A DNA stretch of 25,501 nt from JBBPYR01 sp038199755 (GTDB lineage Bacteria; Chloroflexota; Ktedonobacteria; Ktedonobacterales; Ktedonobacteraceae), in contig JBBPYR010000166.1 of NCBI GenBank assembly GCA_038199755.1, forward strand, positions 1 through 25,501. The letters are read 5' to 3'. Under the pieces are notes generated by a model that was not told the DNA's origin, did not search any database, and saw only the letters and a program-made list of their open reading frames with translations. Within the stretch, counting starts at the first letter, position 1, and every line of letters starts with the position of its first letter. Positions 15,745-24,152 of this stretch are shown one piece after another. Both the position numbers and the translations under genes were made by a program.

Positions 15745-15784
15745 CGTTTTCTCAGGCAAGGACGATGGTATCCCCGGCATGGGC
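15712..15784. repeat. Inverted partial copy of the repeat core, hairpin-forming
   Basis: GCCCGTGCCGGGGATACC (15712-15729) in the third unit faces GGTATCCCCGGCATGGGC (15767-15784), an 18-bp inverted repeat with one mismatch and a 37-base loop. It may serve as a bidirectional terminator for the flanking convergent genes, or be the complete form of a dispersed palindromic element of which the tandem units are partial copies. Confidence 0.6.
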
Positions 15785-15825
15785 ACCTGAAACGAGCGAT
15801 ACCACCACCTCATCCATTCTTAGGT

Positions 15826-16425
15826 TTACAGGACAAAGGGGATGAGCCGTTTTGTGCGCCGCATGTACTCCTGGTACTGCTCGCCCAGATGCGCCTTTAG
15901 AACGTGCTCTTCCACATGGATACGGTAGCTGAGTCCAAGCAGCGAACACCCCATCAGGACCAACAGACTCAACCAGTTCGCATAGATGAGCCCTAGCCCG
16001 AGTAGGGTGATGAGCAATCCGGTATAGGAGGGATGACGAATGAGCCGGTAGGGGCCCGTTTCGATCACGGTCTGCTCGGGGGCGAATGCCACCGAGGTTG
16101 TGAAGAAGGCACCGAGCAGGTGGATGGCGTAGAGACGCAAGGCGACCCCCGCATTGATGAGCAGAATGCCCAGCCAGAAGAGAAATGTGAGATCGCTCGT
16201 GATGGCGGTGGCAGGAACCATAAACGCCAGCAGCGTGCTGAGGAGGATACCAAGCACGATCAAGCAAATGAGGGCCGCATGCGATCCTTTATCCTCACGC
16301 CGGGCGCCAGCACGGAGGCGTTTACGCGTCCTGATATCCACAATCGTTTCCATCACTCTCCAGATGAGAAGGCTGACCACCAAGACACTTAGCAGCACAG
16401 GCTGATGAGCGAAAAGCGGCTGCAT
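15826..16425 (-). CDS. Isoprenylcysteine carboxyl methyltransferase-like membrane protein
   Basis: A 199-residue integral membrane protein with about four to five helices (7-27, 50-70, 78-104, 137-165). The C-terminal signature of ICMT/PEMT-type methyltransferases is present: ETGPYRLIRHPSYTGLL at about 122-138 and VEEHVLKAHLGEQYQEYMRR at about 171-190, which together bind S-adenosylmethionine at the membrane. Bacterial members methylate unknown lipids or small molecules; protein prenylation is not expected. The ATG at 16425 has only a weak ribosome site (AAAGGTCG). It is divergent from the secreted protein gene. Confidence 0.88.
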   Translation of the reverse strand: MQPLFAHQPVLLSVLVVSLLIWRVMETIVDIRTRKRLRAGARREDKGSHAALICLIVLGILLSTLLAFMVPATAITSDLTFLFWLGILLINAGVALRLYAIHLLGAFFTTSVAFAPEQTVIETGPYRLIRHPSYTGLLITLLGLGLIYANWLSLLVLMGCSLLGLSYRIHVEEHVLKAHLGEQYQEYMRRTKRLIPFVL

Positions 16426-16651
16426 GCTCTACGACCTTTCTGTTATGAGCGGCAAATGAAGTGTTCCCGCGGCCAGTTGGTCTGAGACACACGCACACAA
16501 TTTACAAAGTCAGGAAAAGTATACCAGATGTGGAGTGGTTTGCCGAGGCACTTTCCACTTGGTGTTCATGATAGGGCAAATGCTCCAAATCTGGCCAAAG
16601 GACAGTTCAACTGTATATACTGTTGTCTTTGTCCATTCAAAGGAGTTTTGC

Positions 16652-17410
16652 GTGAAAAAATGGCTTCTTCGGGCCTTAATACTCATGTTTCTGTTGATAG
16701 TTACGAGCGGAAGTTCTCCATCCGCCGCCATTGTTCGCCCTCAACAACCACAACTAGGTGATAGCAATGGAGCAGGAGATCAAGAGCAAGAGCCACTCAA
16801 CGGCTCCTGCGGTGTAGAACGCTGGTCAGTAAAGACAGGAACCGACGCCGACGCGAGTCTCATCAATCTCCAGTCTACGACACAGACCACCATTGCAGCA
16901 CTAACCGCGCTACCAGCACCGACGACCCTGCCAGCGAACAATCGTATCCAGCCGACCGAGACCACTATTTTCCAGTTGCAAGCCACACTGACCGAATACA
17001 AGTTGGAGTCCGACTCCGACTATCACCTGATCCTCAGCGATGCATCTGGCAACAGCTTGATCTCCGAGATTCCCTCCCCAGCTTGTGTCGGCTCTTCCAG
17101 CCTATTGCTGCCCGACATCCAGAATGCCCGCGCCGAATTCGATGCGCGCTATACCGCCACAAGCACCTTCCAGACAGCCAATGTGCCTGTGACCATTACA
17201 GGTGTCGGATTCTTCGACTTCCTGCACGGTCAGACCGGCGTTGCGCCCAATGGCATCGAACTGCACGCCGTCCTTGATGTCCAGTTCAGCACGAACGGTA
17301 CGCCGACGCCAACAACCACCTCGACACCCACGCTCACACCAACATCCACCTCGACACCGACACTCACACCCACACCAACCACCACGCCGCTAGTCACACC
17401 TACGGTATAA
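16652..17410 (+). CDS. Secreted protein of unknown function with Thr/Pro-rich tail
   Basis: A 252-residue protein starting at GTG 16652, seven bases after AAAGGAG; the frame is open upstream but has no better start. Residues 1-26 are a signal peptide (KKWLLRALILMFLLIV, then Ser/Ala-rich). The mature domain (about 45-215) begins with CGVERWSVKTGTDADA and ends with VTITGVGFFDFLHGQTGVAPNGIELH, a pattern I recall from uncharacterised exported proteins in several phyla. Two cysteines (in CGVERW and ACVGS) could form a disulfide. The last 37 residues are a degenerate TPT repeat ending abruptly at TAA. Such linkers usually join a second domain, so a C-terminal domain may have been lost. Confidence 0.75.
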   Translation: MKKWLLRALILMFLLIVTSGSSPSAAIVRPQQPQLGDSNGAGDQEQEPLNGSCGVERWSVKTGTDADASLINLQSTTQTTIAALTALPAPTTLPANNRIQPTETTIFQLQATLTEYKLESDSDYHLILSDASGNSLISEIPSPACVGSSSLLLPDIQNARAEFDARYTATSTFQTANVPVTITGVGFFDFLHGQTGVAPNGIELHAVLDVQFSTNGTPTPTTTSTPTLTPTSTSTPTLTPTPTTTPLVTPTV

Positions 17411-17431
17411 ATTAGGGATACCACTTTCGAA

Positions 17432-17489
17432 AGACCCCTTTTGAGATAGACTTGAGTTGGAAAGGACACAAATCACTCAGAAGGGGTCT
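17432..17489. terminator. Inverted repeat after the secreted protein gene
   Basis: AGACCCCTTTTGAG (17432-17445) and CTCAGAAGGGGTCT (17476-17489) pair over 14 bases with one mismatch and a 30-base loop. It starts 21 bases after the stop codon. There is no T-run, so termination is uncertain; it could also be the end of a lost mobile element, since the oxidoreductase gene just downstream is truncated. Confidence 0.4.
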
Positions 17490-17648
17490 AGCGAAAACAG
17501 GGCGAAAACGGCCTCAACAGCAAACATCTTGTGAGAGGAGATGCCTGAATGGGAGATGAGCGCGGAGAGTGAGCACGCAAGCGATGGAAACAGTTGATTG
17601 TGATAAGATAAAGTCAAACTGACACGATGACGAATATTTTGCTTTCCA

Positions 17649-19043
17649 GTGCATGTCCTTGTGACAGAAGATCTCATCAATCATGCTTTTCTTGACGCCC
17701 ACACGCTCGGCTTCGCATCCTTTGCCGAGCACCTCCAACAATTTACACCTGCATGGGGTGCCGCTATCACTGGTCTGGCTGTCGACACTATTCGCCGCGT
17801 GGCACGACTCTATGCCACCCAAACTCCGGCAATGATTGTCCTGGGTGGCAGTTCGATGTTTAAGCATCAGCATGGCTGGGAAGCTAGTCGGGCCATTGCT
17901 TGTCTGCCTGCGCTCACTGGGCAGTTGGGTAAAGCTGGTGCTGGCTTTGGGCCGCGCCACGGTGCATTGTCGCATAGCGACGGATACGCGAATGTGCTGG
18001 CCGATGTGCAACAACCCCAAGGCACCATTATTCCCAGCCATATGGCATCGATTACCGCCGCGTTGAAGGCAGGGCAAATCGATGTGCTTTTGCTCCTCGG
18101 CACAAATATGCTCTCGTCCTTTGCCGATACGAACCAACTTGCACAGGGATTATCTAAGGTGAAACTGATCGTGGCCTATGATCTCTTCATGAATGAGACC
18201 ATCCGTCGTACTGCCGATCTGATTTTGCCCAGCACAGCCTGGCTTGAGGAGTCCGGCCTGAAACAGACTGCGACGCATATTTATCTGATGGAGCGTGTGC
18301 TTGCCGCCCCAGAGGGACAGGCTCGTTCGCTGAGCGATATCCTGCGGCAACTCTCCACGCGTCTTTCGCTAGCTGACTTCTTTCCCTGGCAAGATGAAGA
18401 AGACTATATGAATGCCCTGCTGTCATCACAGCGCATGGATAGTGGAAAAGCGTTGACGGTGGCCGATCTGCGACAGATAGGTGGTTACTTCCAACGCAGT
18501 CGTCTTTCAGCAATCGCTTATCCAGATCTCCACTTCCATACGCCCTCGCAGAAAGTCGAGTTCTGGAGTGAACGCGCTCTGAACGCTGGTCTTTCAGCAT
18601 TACCATCACATACGCAAATCATACGTGACGCGCCAGACGCTGCTCCCCTGCGTTTCTGCCAAGGCCGCACGCTCACCGCCTTTCACGCTTTCTACGACGA
18701 GGGGCAGGCTCTTCCTTCTCTCGCCAAAGCCAATCCCGCACCAGAACTCTGGATACACCCACTCGATGCCCGCAAACGTAAGGTAGCATCTGGCAACCAG
18801 ATCGTGATTGCGAATGAGCGTGGAAGCTTTGGCGCAGTCGCTAGAGTGACAGAGGCAGTTTTACAAGGCGTTGTGTGGATGCGCGATGGCTGGTTTGGCC
18901 TCAATCAACTCACAAACGGAGCAGCAGCCCTTTCGCCCACTGCAAGCGAGGCCGTGGGCGATATCCCAGGTGGTCAAGCCGCTTTTGATGCCTGGGTAGA
19001 GGTTTCTCTGAAAACAGAGCACCCTAAGAGAAGTATTGTATAG
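17649..19043 (+). pseudogene. 5'-truncated molybdopterin oxidoreductase gene
   Basis: About 464 codons encode the middle and C-terminal parts of a formate-dehydrogenase/DMSO-reductase superfamily protein, normally about 700 residues. Visible are the MGD-binding middle domain (PAMIVLGGSSMFKHQHG, LLLLGTNMLSSFADTNQ, ADLILPSTAWLEESGLKQ) and the C-terminal molydopterin-binding barrel (PELWIHPLDARKRKVASGN, VVWMRDGWFG). The N-terminal part, which would hold the [4Fe-4S] cluster or its replacement, the first cofactor-binding region and the metal-ligand residue, is absent. The sequence becomes recognisable only from the GTG at 17649, and there is no ribosome site. The remainder has no internal stop, so the loss may be recent. 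Enzyme activity is not expected. Confidence 0.78.
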
Positions 19044-19117
19044 GCCGATCATGCTATCATGATACAGCTTGCACTCGTAGGCGCAATAGTGAGAAGAAAG
19101 AGAAGAGTAGGAATAGG

Positions 19118-19165
19118 AAAACAGAGCAAGGCGCGTCAACTAGCCGACGCGCCTTGCTCTGTTTT
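19118..19165. terminator. Strong bidirectional terminator hairpin
   Basis: Perfect 20-bp arms (19118-19137 and 19146-19165) with an eight-base loop; the GC-rich inner stem (GGCGCGTC) is flanked by AAAA on the left and TTTT on the right, so it can act in both directions. It closes the oxidoreductase remnant and insulates the peptidase gene. Confidence 0.85.
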
Positions 19166-19292
19166 GGCTTGATACCTTACCACAATGGGTAATCCTACGC
19201 ATGAACTGTACAACTTACAGGAGTATACTATTCATATAAGAGGGTGATGAAACACTCTCCGCTATGATTAAAAAATTTTGTGAGGTGCTTCT

Positions 19293-21080
19293 ATGTCGTG
19301 GCAATATGGCTCTTTCGCGAGAAGAAACAATGTATGCTCTCTGTTTGGATTACTCCTCTTGCTCGTAGTATTCGCAGGTTGTGGTGGCACAAACACACCT
19401 GCACTCACCCCAACACCTACCTCTTTCTCAACGCAATCTACCCTTTTAGATCTTGGTCTGCCAGAAAAAGCGTTAGCGGCACCCGTAATTGGGCAGGTGC
19501 CTGCTAGTCAGGTGCTCCATGTCGCGATTACCTTCAATATCAACCAAGCCCTCCTCGATCAATTAGGGCAGAATACCACTGTGAAACAAGGTAACAGCCA
19601 GGACGTAGCAAGCCTAGCTAATTCGCTCGGTATTAGCGATCAGACCTATGCGAAAATAAAAGCCTACTTTGGGGTGGAAAACGCCACCTTGAAGCTGAGT
19701 AAACTGCACACGAATCTTACAATTGATGCAAAAACGAGCACATTCGCGAAATTGCTCCAAACCAATTTTGTCATACATCGTCTTGCTAACCGCACCTTCT
19801 ATACGCCAGACCCCCAGCATATGCCACAGCTACCTGGCTTTATTGCAAGCACCATCACCGCGATCACCGGCCTTGACAATTATAGTATAGCTCCTGCTGT
19901 CCAATCTTTCGCTCTCTCCCAACAACATAAACATATGCAGAGTGGGCAGGCAGCCAACGCAGATTGCACACCTGATCCCCAGACATTGGTTCCTACGCAG
20001 ATCGCCCATGCCTATAACTACGATCAATTCTGGAAGCTGGGCTGGGCGGGTGAAAACACGATCATTAATCTGATTGAGGTGGACGGATTTTCCAACAGTG
20101 ATATCAGCAACTACTTTGCCTGTGCCCATTTCAGAGGCAAATTGGATGTTGTGAATGTCGATGGCGCACGCCCTCAGCCGGGCGGAGAGTCTACCCTAGA
20201 TTTGGATATGATCGCGGGTCTGGCTCCTGCCGCACATATCGTTGATTATGAAACAGATACCAGCAACTCAGCTTTATCAGATAGTTGGACGCGTGTGAAT
20301 GATGAACTCCAACAGCTCATCAATAACAATACCAAAAATACGGGCGCAATCAATACTGTAAGTATGAGCTTGGGTACGCCAGAAGATGGCTTTACACTGG
20401 GCAACATTAGGGCTATGCATCAGAGTTTTGAGATACTGACCAAGGTTGAGCACATGACGGTGCTTGCGGCCAGTGGCGACTGTGCAGCATTCATGAGCCA
20501 CGTCTTCAATCAGCTCGCGGTGAGCTATCCTGCCAGTGATACAGATGCAGTTGGCGTCGGTGGGACGCAAATGTCTACTGATATCCAGGGTGTCGTCAAT
20601 GGAGAAGCAGTGTGGGCAGATGGCTCTGATACGAGCAACTGTCATAATCAGTGGGGCAGTGGCGGCGGTCTCAGCACGCTCTTCCAACGGCAAACATGGC
20701 AAAATGCCGCGGGCGTACAGAATCGTTTCTCAAATGGGAAGCGGCAAGTGCCGGATATTGCGGCGGTTTCCTTTGATATCGCCGTCTACTTCGGGGGTCA
20801 ATGGGTATCAGATGGTGGTACCAGCGCGGCAACACCCATTTGGGCAGCTGGCCTCTCGTTGGTAAATGAAGGATTAGCGCAGAAGAAACATGTGTTCATC
20901 TACGGCCCTAGCATCTTCTATGCGGTCGCGAACCATCCAGGGAATGTGCATCCCTATCATGATGTAACCTCTGGCAACAACCTGTTCTATCCCGCGACCC
21001 CTGGCTGGGATTATTCAACGGGACTTGGTACACCTGACCTCGTTTCATTCTTCCTGGTGCTCTTCAGGAATGTAAAATAA
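19293..21080 (+). CDS. S53 (sedolisin/kumamolisin-like) serine-carboxyl peptidase, lipoprotein
   Basis: A 595-residue secreted protease precursor. The signal peptide ends in a lipobox (VVFAGC, Cys30), predicting a lipid-anchored protein; a Thr/Pro-rich tether follows. Residues about 65-205 are the pro-kumamolisin activation domain. The catalytic domain (about 230-595) shows Glu299 and Asp303 in GGESTLDLDMIAG, oxyanion Asp396 in AASGDC and nucleophile Ser511 in SDGGTSAATP, plus the calcium-site motif YHDVTSGNN near 555-563. Family members are acid-active endopeptidases. GAGGTG precedes the ATG; TATACT at 19224-19229 may be the -10 box. The TAA stop is inside the following terminator stem. Confidence 0.95.
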   Translation: MSWQYGSFARRNNVCSLFGLLLLLVVFAGCGGTNTPALTPTPTSFSTQSTLLDLGLPEKALAAPVIGQVPASQVLHVAITFNINQALLDQLGQNTTVKQGNSQDVASLANSLGISDQTYAKIKAYFGVENATLKLSKLHTNLTIDAKTSTFAKLLQTNFVIHRLANRTFYTPDPQHMPQLPGFIASTITAITGLDNYSIAPAVQSFALSQQHKHMQSGQAANADCTPDPQTLVPTQIAHAYNYDQFWKLGWAGENTIINLIEVDGFSNSDISNYFACAHFRGKLDVVNVDGARPQPGGESTLDLDMIAGLAPAAHIVDYETDTSNSALSDSWTRVNDELQQLINNNTKNTGAINTVSMSLGTPEDGFTLGNIRAMHQSFEILTKVEHMTVLAASGDCAAFMSHVFNQLAVSYPASDTDAVGVGGTQMSTDIQGVVNGEAVWADGSDTSNCHNQWGSGGGLSTLFQRQTWQNAAGVQNRFSNGKRQVPDIAAVSFDIAVYFGGQWVSDGGTSAATPIWAAGLSLVNEGLAQKKHVFIYGPSIFYAVANHPGNVHPYHDVTSGNNLFYPATPGWDYSTGLGTPDLVSFFLVLFRNVK

Positions 21081-21159
21081 AAGAAGAAGAGGCTCAATTC
21101 CAAACCAGAGGACGCGAACGTGCCCTCTGGTTTGGAATTGAGCCTCTTCTTCTTTTATT
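21076..21159. terminator. 36-bp perfect hairpin overlapping the peptidase stop codon
   Basis: Arms 21076-21111 and 21124-21159 are exact reverse complements with a 12-base loop. The stop codon TAA (21078-21080) lies within the first arm, and the right arm ends in CTTCTTCTTTTATT, giving a U-rich tail. It is a very strong terminator, unusually long for one. Because the arm includes the end of the coding region, ribosome release and RNA folding would compete. Confidence 0.8.
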
Positions 21160-21168
21160 GAGACCCAC

Positions 21169-21197
21169 TTGACATCCCTAGCACTTCCTGCTACATT
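21169..21197 (+). promoter_or_regulatory. Promoter of the phytochrome gene
   Basis: TTGACA (21169-21174), a 17-base spacer and TACACT-like TACATT (21192-21197) give a near-consensus vegetative-type promoter about 145 bases ahead of the phytochrome start, directly after the peptidase terminator. Confidence 0.6.
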
Positions 21198-21257
21198 CAA
21201 TACATAAATTTCCTATCAGACGAACACAGCAGTTTGAACATGAAGAGGGTGGAAGTG

Positions 21258-21347
21258 ATGCTCTATCTTAAAGTGGACGACAAACTGGCAACCCCATCTA
21301 GGCAATACAGCTCACGAACCTCCTCTTACGAAAGAGACAGATCATGA
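21258..21347 (+). CDS. Short upstream ORF overlapping the phytochrome start
   Basis: A 29-codon frame (MLYLKVDDKLATPSRQ...) in the phytochrome leader; an in-frame ATG at 21240 would make it 35 codons. A purine-rich AGAGGGTGG lies upstream. Its TGA (21345-21347) overlaps the phytochrome ATG (21344-21346). The phytochrome start has only a weak ribosome site (AAAGAGA), so translation may depend on reinitiation from this frame. It is rich in Ser and Arg at the end and has no recognised family; a regulatory leader peptide is as likely as a functional protein. Confidence 0.35.
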   Translation: MLYLKVDDKLATPSRQYSSRTSSYERDRS

Positions 21348-23635
21348 GAGAGAGAAACGCAACTTTACCAGAAGACCAGATTGATCTGACCAATTGTGAG
21401 CACGAACCCATTCATATTCCTGGCCGCATACAATCTCATGGTATGCTGTTTGTCGTAAAAGAGCCAGAACTCACGGTACTTCAGGTGAGCGAAAACAGCG
21501 ACAAAGTGATCGGCATCGCACCACATACGCTGTTACAACAAAATCTCGCTACTTTTTTCGCTGCATCTCAATTAGCACCGTTGAAAACACCTTTCTCCAA
21601 TCAGGATATGCACTCGCTCAACCCCTTAAAGATACAGCTACAAGTCAGAGGGAGAGCATGCGATTTCGATGGCATTGTGCATAGGACAAACGCAGGATTG
21701 ATCCTTGAGTTGGAACCAGTATCTATCGTAGAGCAGGCTTCATTCCCGCACCCGCACCACCTTATTCAGGGCATCGTCTCACAATTGCAGACCGCCACAA
21801 ATCTGACGAAACTCCTGCAAATCACCGCAACACACGTTCGTCGCATCACAGGTTTTGACCGCGTCATGATCTACCGCTTTCACGAAGATTGGCATGGCGA
21901 GGTGGTTGCAGAAGACAAACTGGAAACGCTCAGCCCTTATCTAGGACTGCACTATCCCGCCTCTGATATCCCCAAACAGGCACGAGACCTGTACGAACTC
22001 AATGCCATACGCTTGATCGCAGATGTCAACGCTACTCCCGCCGCTATCCTTCCCACCCTTCATGCTTTGACGAATGAACCCCTCGACCTCAGCTTCGCCG
22101 TATTGCGCAGTGTCTCACCAATCCATATCGAATACCTCAAGAATATGGGTGTTGGGGCCTCAATGTCTATCTCGCTCTTGAAGGGGGGCAAACTTTGGGG
22201 GCTGATCGCCTGCCATCACCAAACCCCGAAATATCTCCCCTATACCAGCCGTACCGCCTGTGAATTGCTTGGTCATATTATCTCACTACAACTTGTTGCC
22301 AAGGAAGAGTTCGAGGATTATGCTTATGCAGCAAAAATCAAACAAATCCAGACAAGGATCATCGAAAATGTAGCGAAGGAAGAACAGCTCATGACTGGCG
22401 TCTTCAGACATACTTCGGACTTACTGAATCTCGTCAGTGCGAGCGGTGCCGTCATTGTCTTTGATGAGCATTATATTCCTCTAGGTGCAGTCCCAGAAGA
22501 ACAAGACGTACGCCGTTTCCTACCGTGGCTACAACAAAACATGCAGCAAAATCTATTTTATAGCGAGTGTTTAGCAAGACACTATCCAGAAGCCGAAAAA
22601 TTCAAAGACAAGGCCTGTGGCTTACTCGCTATTTCCATCTCAAAAATGCAGGGGAACTACATCCTGTGGTTCCGGCCAGAGGTTATGCAAACCGTGCAGT
22701 GGGGAGGTGATCCCCAGAAGCTTGTTGAGATTGCTGCGGAGGGATCGCGTTTACGTCCACGCACATCCTTTGATGCATGGAAACAAATCGTGCATTTGAC
22801 GGCCTTACCATGGAAACAATGCGAGCTAGAGGCGGCCTGGGAATTCAGAAGCGCGGTCCTTGATCTGCTGGTCCGGTATATGGCATTGCGGCGTGCTGAG
22901 GCGTTAGCACAATTAAATACTGTATTGCAACGCAGCAACGCCGAGCTCACGCAGAAGAATGAGGAGATACAAGCCTTCGCCTATGCGCTCGCCCACGACC
23001 TGCGTACACCGCTCAGTGCCATCGCTGGCTACGCTGAATTGCTTGGACTAGACCCACATGCTGAGATCAGCCCCCACGTCCAGCACTGCATGCAAAACAT
23101 CCTCAAGGCGAGTAATCAGATGGAGCAATTCATAGATGATTTACTGAAGTATACGCGCCTCGGTCGACAAGGGGTGCATCAACAATTCATCCCCTTATAT
23201 GAGCTGCTCACCGAGATCGTCAAAAACTTTGACGTACATCTGAGTGAGACACAAGGACGTATTCTTTTTCCAGAAAACCTGCCCATACTCAAGAGTGACC
23301 CAACGCTTCTCAACCAGATTTTCATCAATCTATTCGACAACGCTCTTACCTATCGCCGTCTCGGTGTTCCTCCCGAGATCAGGGTAGCATGTGAAACAGA
23401 AGCACAGCACCTATTGATCAGCGTGGCTGACAATGGTATTGGTATAAAGCCTGAGAACTTTGAGGAGATTTTTGGGATGTTTCAACGCCTGCACCACTCT
23501 GACCAATATCCTGGCACGGGCATAGGACTCGCCGTTGTCAAGAAGGCTTGCGAATTATTGAATGGACAGGTGTGGGTAGAATCGGTATTCGGCCAGGGAA
23601 CCACCTTCTGGCTCAAATTGCCCATGCCTGACTAA
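21344..23635 (+). CDS. bphP: Bacteriophytochrome sensor histidine kinase
   Basis: A 763-residue red/far-red photoreceptor kinase with the PAS-GAF-PHY-HK layout. Cys18 in DLTNCEHEPIHIPG is in the position that binds biliverdin in bacterial phytochromes. The GAF domain has YPASDIP (Asp208), SPIHIEYLKNMGV (His261) and CHHQ (His291). The PHY tongue motif PRTSF is at about 472-476. The kinase part has His551 in ALAHDLRTPL, the N box INLFDNALTYR, DNGIGI and GTGIGLAVVKKACELL. All residues needed for chromophore binding and autophosphorylation are present. There is no receiver domain, response regulator or heme oxygenase gene nearby, so partners must be encoded elsewhere. The gene is preceded by a short overlapping ORF and its own promoter. 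Confidence 0.96.
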   Translation: MRERNATLPEDQIDLTNCEHEPIHIPGRIQSHGMLFVVKEPELTVLQVSENSDKVIGIAPHTLLQQNLATFFAASQLAPLKTPFSNQDMHSLNPLKIQLQVRGRACDFDGIVHRTNAGLILELEPVSIVEQASFPHPHHLIQGIVSQLQTATNLTKLLQITATHVRRITGFDRVMIYRFHEDWHGEVVAEDKLETLSPYLGLHYPASDIPKQARDLYELNAIRLIADVNATPAAILPTLHALTNEPLDLSFAVLRSVSPIHIEYLKNMGVGASMSISLLKGGKLWGLIACHHQTPKYLPYTSRTACELLGHIISLQLVAKEEFEDYAYAAKIKQIQTRIIENVAKEEQLMTGVFRHTSDLLNLVSASGAVIVFDEHYIPLGAVPEEQDVRRFLPWLQQNMQQNLFYSECLARHYPEAEKFKDKACGLLAISISKMQGNYILWFRPEVMQTVQWGGDPQKLVEIAAEGSRLRPRTSFDAWKQIVHLTALPWKQCELEAAWEFRSAVLDLLVRYMALRRAEALAQLNTVLQRSNAELTQKNEEIQAFAYALAHDLRTPLSAIAGYAELLGLDPHAEISPHVQHCMQNILKASNQMEQFIDDLLKYTRLGRQGVHQQFIPLYELLTEIVKNFDVHLSETQGRILFPENLPILKSDPTLLNQIFINLFDNALTYRRLGVPPEIRVACETEAQHLLISVADNGIGIKPENFEEIFGMFQRLHHSDQYPGTGIGLAVVKKACELLNGQVWVESVFGQGTTFWLKLPMPD

Positions 23636-23755
23636 AGCTCACCAATACTGCCGCCAAAGCCCTCACGACTCCTATGCTATAATTATGAACAATACAGCTG
23701 AGACCTCCTCGTAACATACTTCACGTAGTTGGGCACTAAGTCGTGGCTAACCCTC

Positions 23756-23784
23756 TTGCCATCCTCACAGTTATTTTCTACACT
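23756..23784 (+). promoter_or_regulatory. Promoter of the small-gene operon, copy 2
   Basis: TTGCCA (23756-23761), a 17-base spacer and TACACT (23779-23784). A transcript would start near 23791, immediately before the hairpin at 23798. The arrangement is conserved in the decayed copy at 13937-13965. Confidence 0.65.
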
Positions 23785-23797
23785 ATTCTTTGACAAA

Positions 23798-23827
23798 CGT
23801 GCGATCCTCTTTTATTCGGATCGCACG
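23798..23827 (+). promoter_or_regulatory. 5' leader hairpin, copy 2
   Basis: CGTGCGATCC (23798-23807) and GGATCGCACG (23818-23827) form a perfect 10-bp stem with a ten-base loop, right at the predicted 5' end of the mRNA. GACAAACGT occurs as a direct repeat on both sides (23792-23800 and 23833-23841). The right flank has no T-tract, so it is more likely an RNA-stabilising or protein-binding leader, or a DNA operator, than a terminator. Confidence 0.6.
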
Positions 23828-23864
23828 CTTCGGACAAACGTTTCTGGTGTAGGAGGAAGACTCG

Positions 23865-24152
23865 ATGCTGATTGTGAATGACGAACAACGCCTTCGTGCA
23901 GGTGTTCTCACCCTGAGTGAGGTGTGCCATTACTGCTCGAAAGCATTTACGGAGTACCCGCTCATCATGAGCGATGATGCCGATCAAACGGTCTACCATG
24001 CAACATGTGCGCTCGAACTTGCCACGGACCTCCTGGTCGATCTCTACACCTTCTTCAGTCCACCGCCTCCTTACGCCCGTCTGTTTACTCTCACAGCACC
24101 AGTACCCACGCAGCACTCGGAAGGAGGATGCGATGCAATCAACAGATATTGA
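23865..24152 (+). CDS. Small Cys/His protein, putative zinc-binding, unknown function
   Basis: A 95-residue protein with AGGAGGAAG before the ATG at 23865. A probable zinc site is formed by Cys22-x2-Cys25 (VCHYCSKAF) and, about 20 residues later, His45-x2-Cys48 (YHATCALEL), a C-x2-C...H-x2-C layout of a small treble-clef or LIM-like finger. The helix after it (ELATDLLVDLYTFF) is followed by a Pro-rich segment and a Ser/Gly tail. Family not recognised. The last 20 bases overlap the start of the next gene, whose ribosome site is inside this coding region, so the two are co-translated. The 5' end is duplicated at 13867 on the other strand. Confidence 0.65.
   Translation: MLIVNDEQRLRAGVLTLSEVCHYCSKAFTEYPLIMSDDADQTVYHATCALELATDLLVDLYTFFSPPPPYARLFTLTAPVPTQHSEGGCDAINRY

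Noticed and set aside
15538..15900. Frames through the 73-bp repeats on both strands
   Set aside because: They encode only the translated repeat; 73 is not a multiple of three, so the reading shifts from unit to unit.
17514..18137. 207-codon minus-strand frame opposite the molybdoenzyme remnant
   Set aside because: It is antisense to clearly coding sequence, with no start signal or motif.
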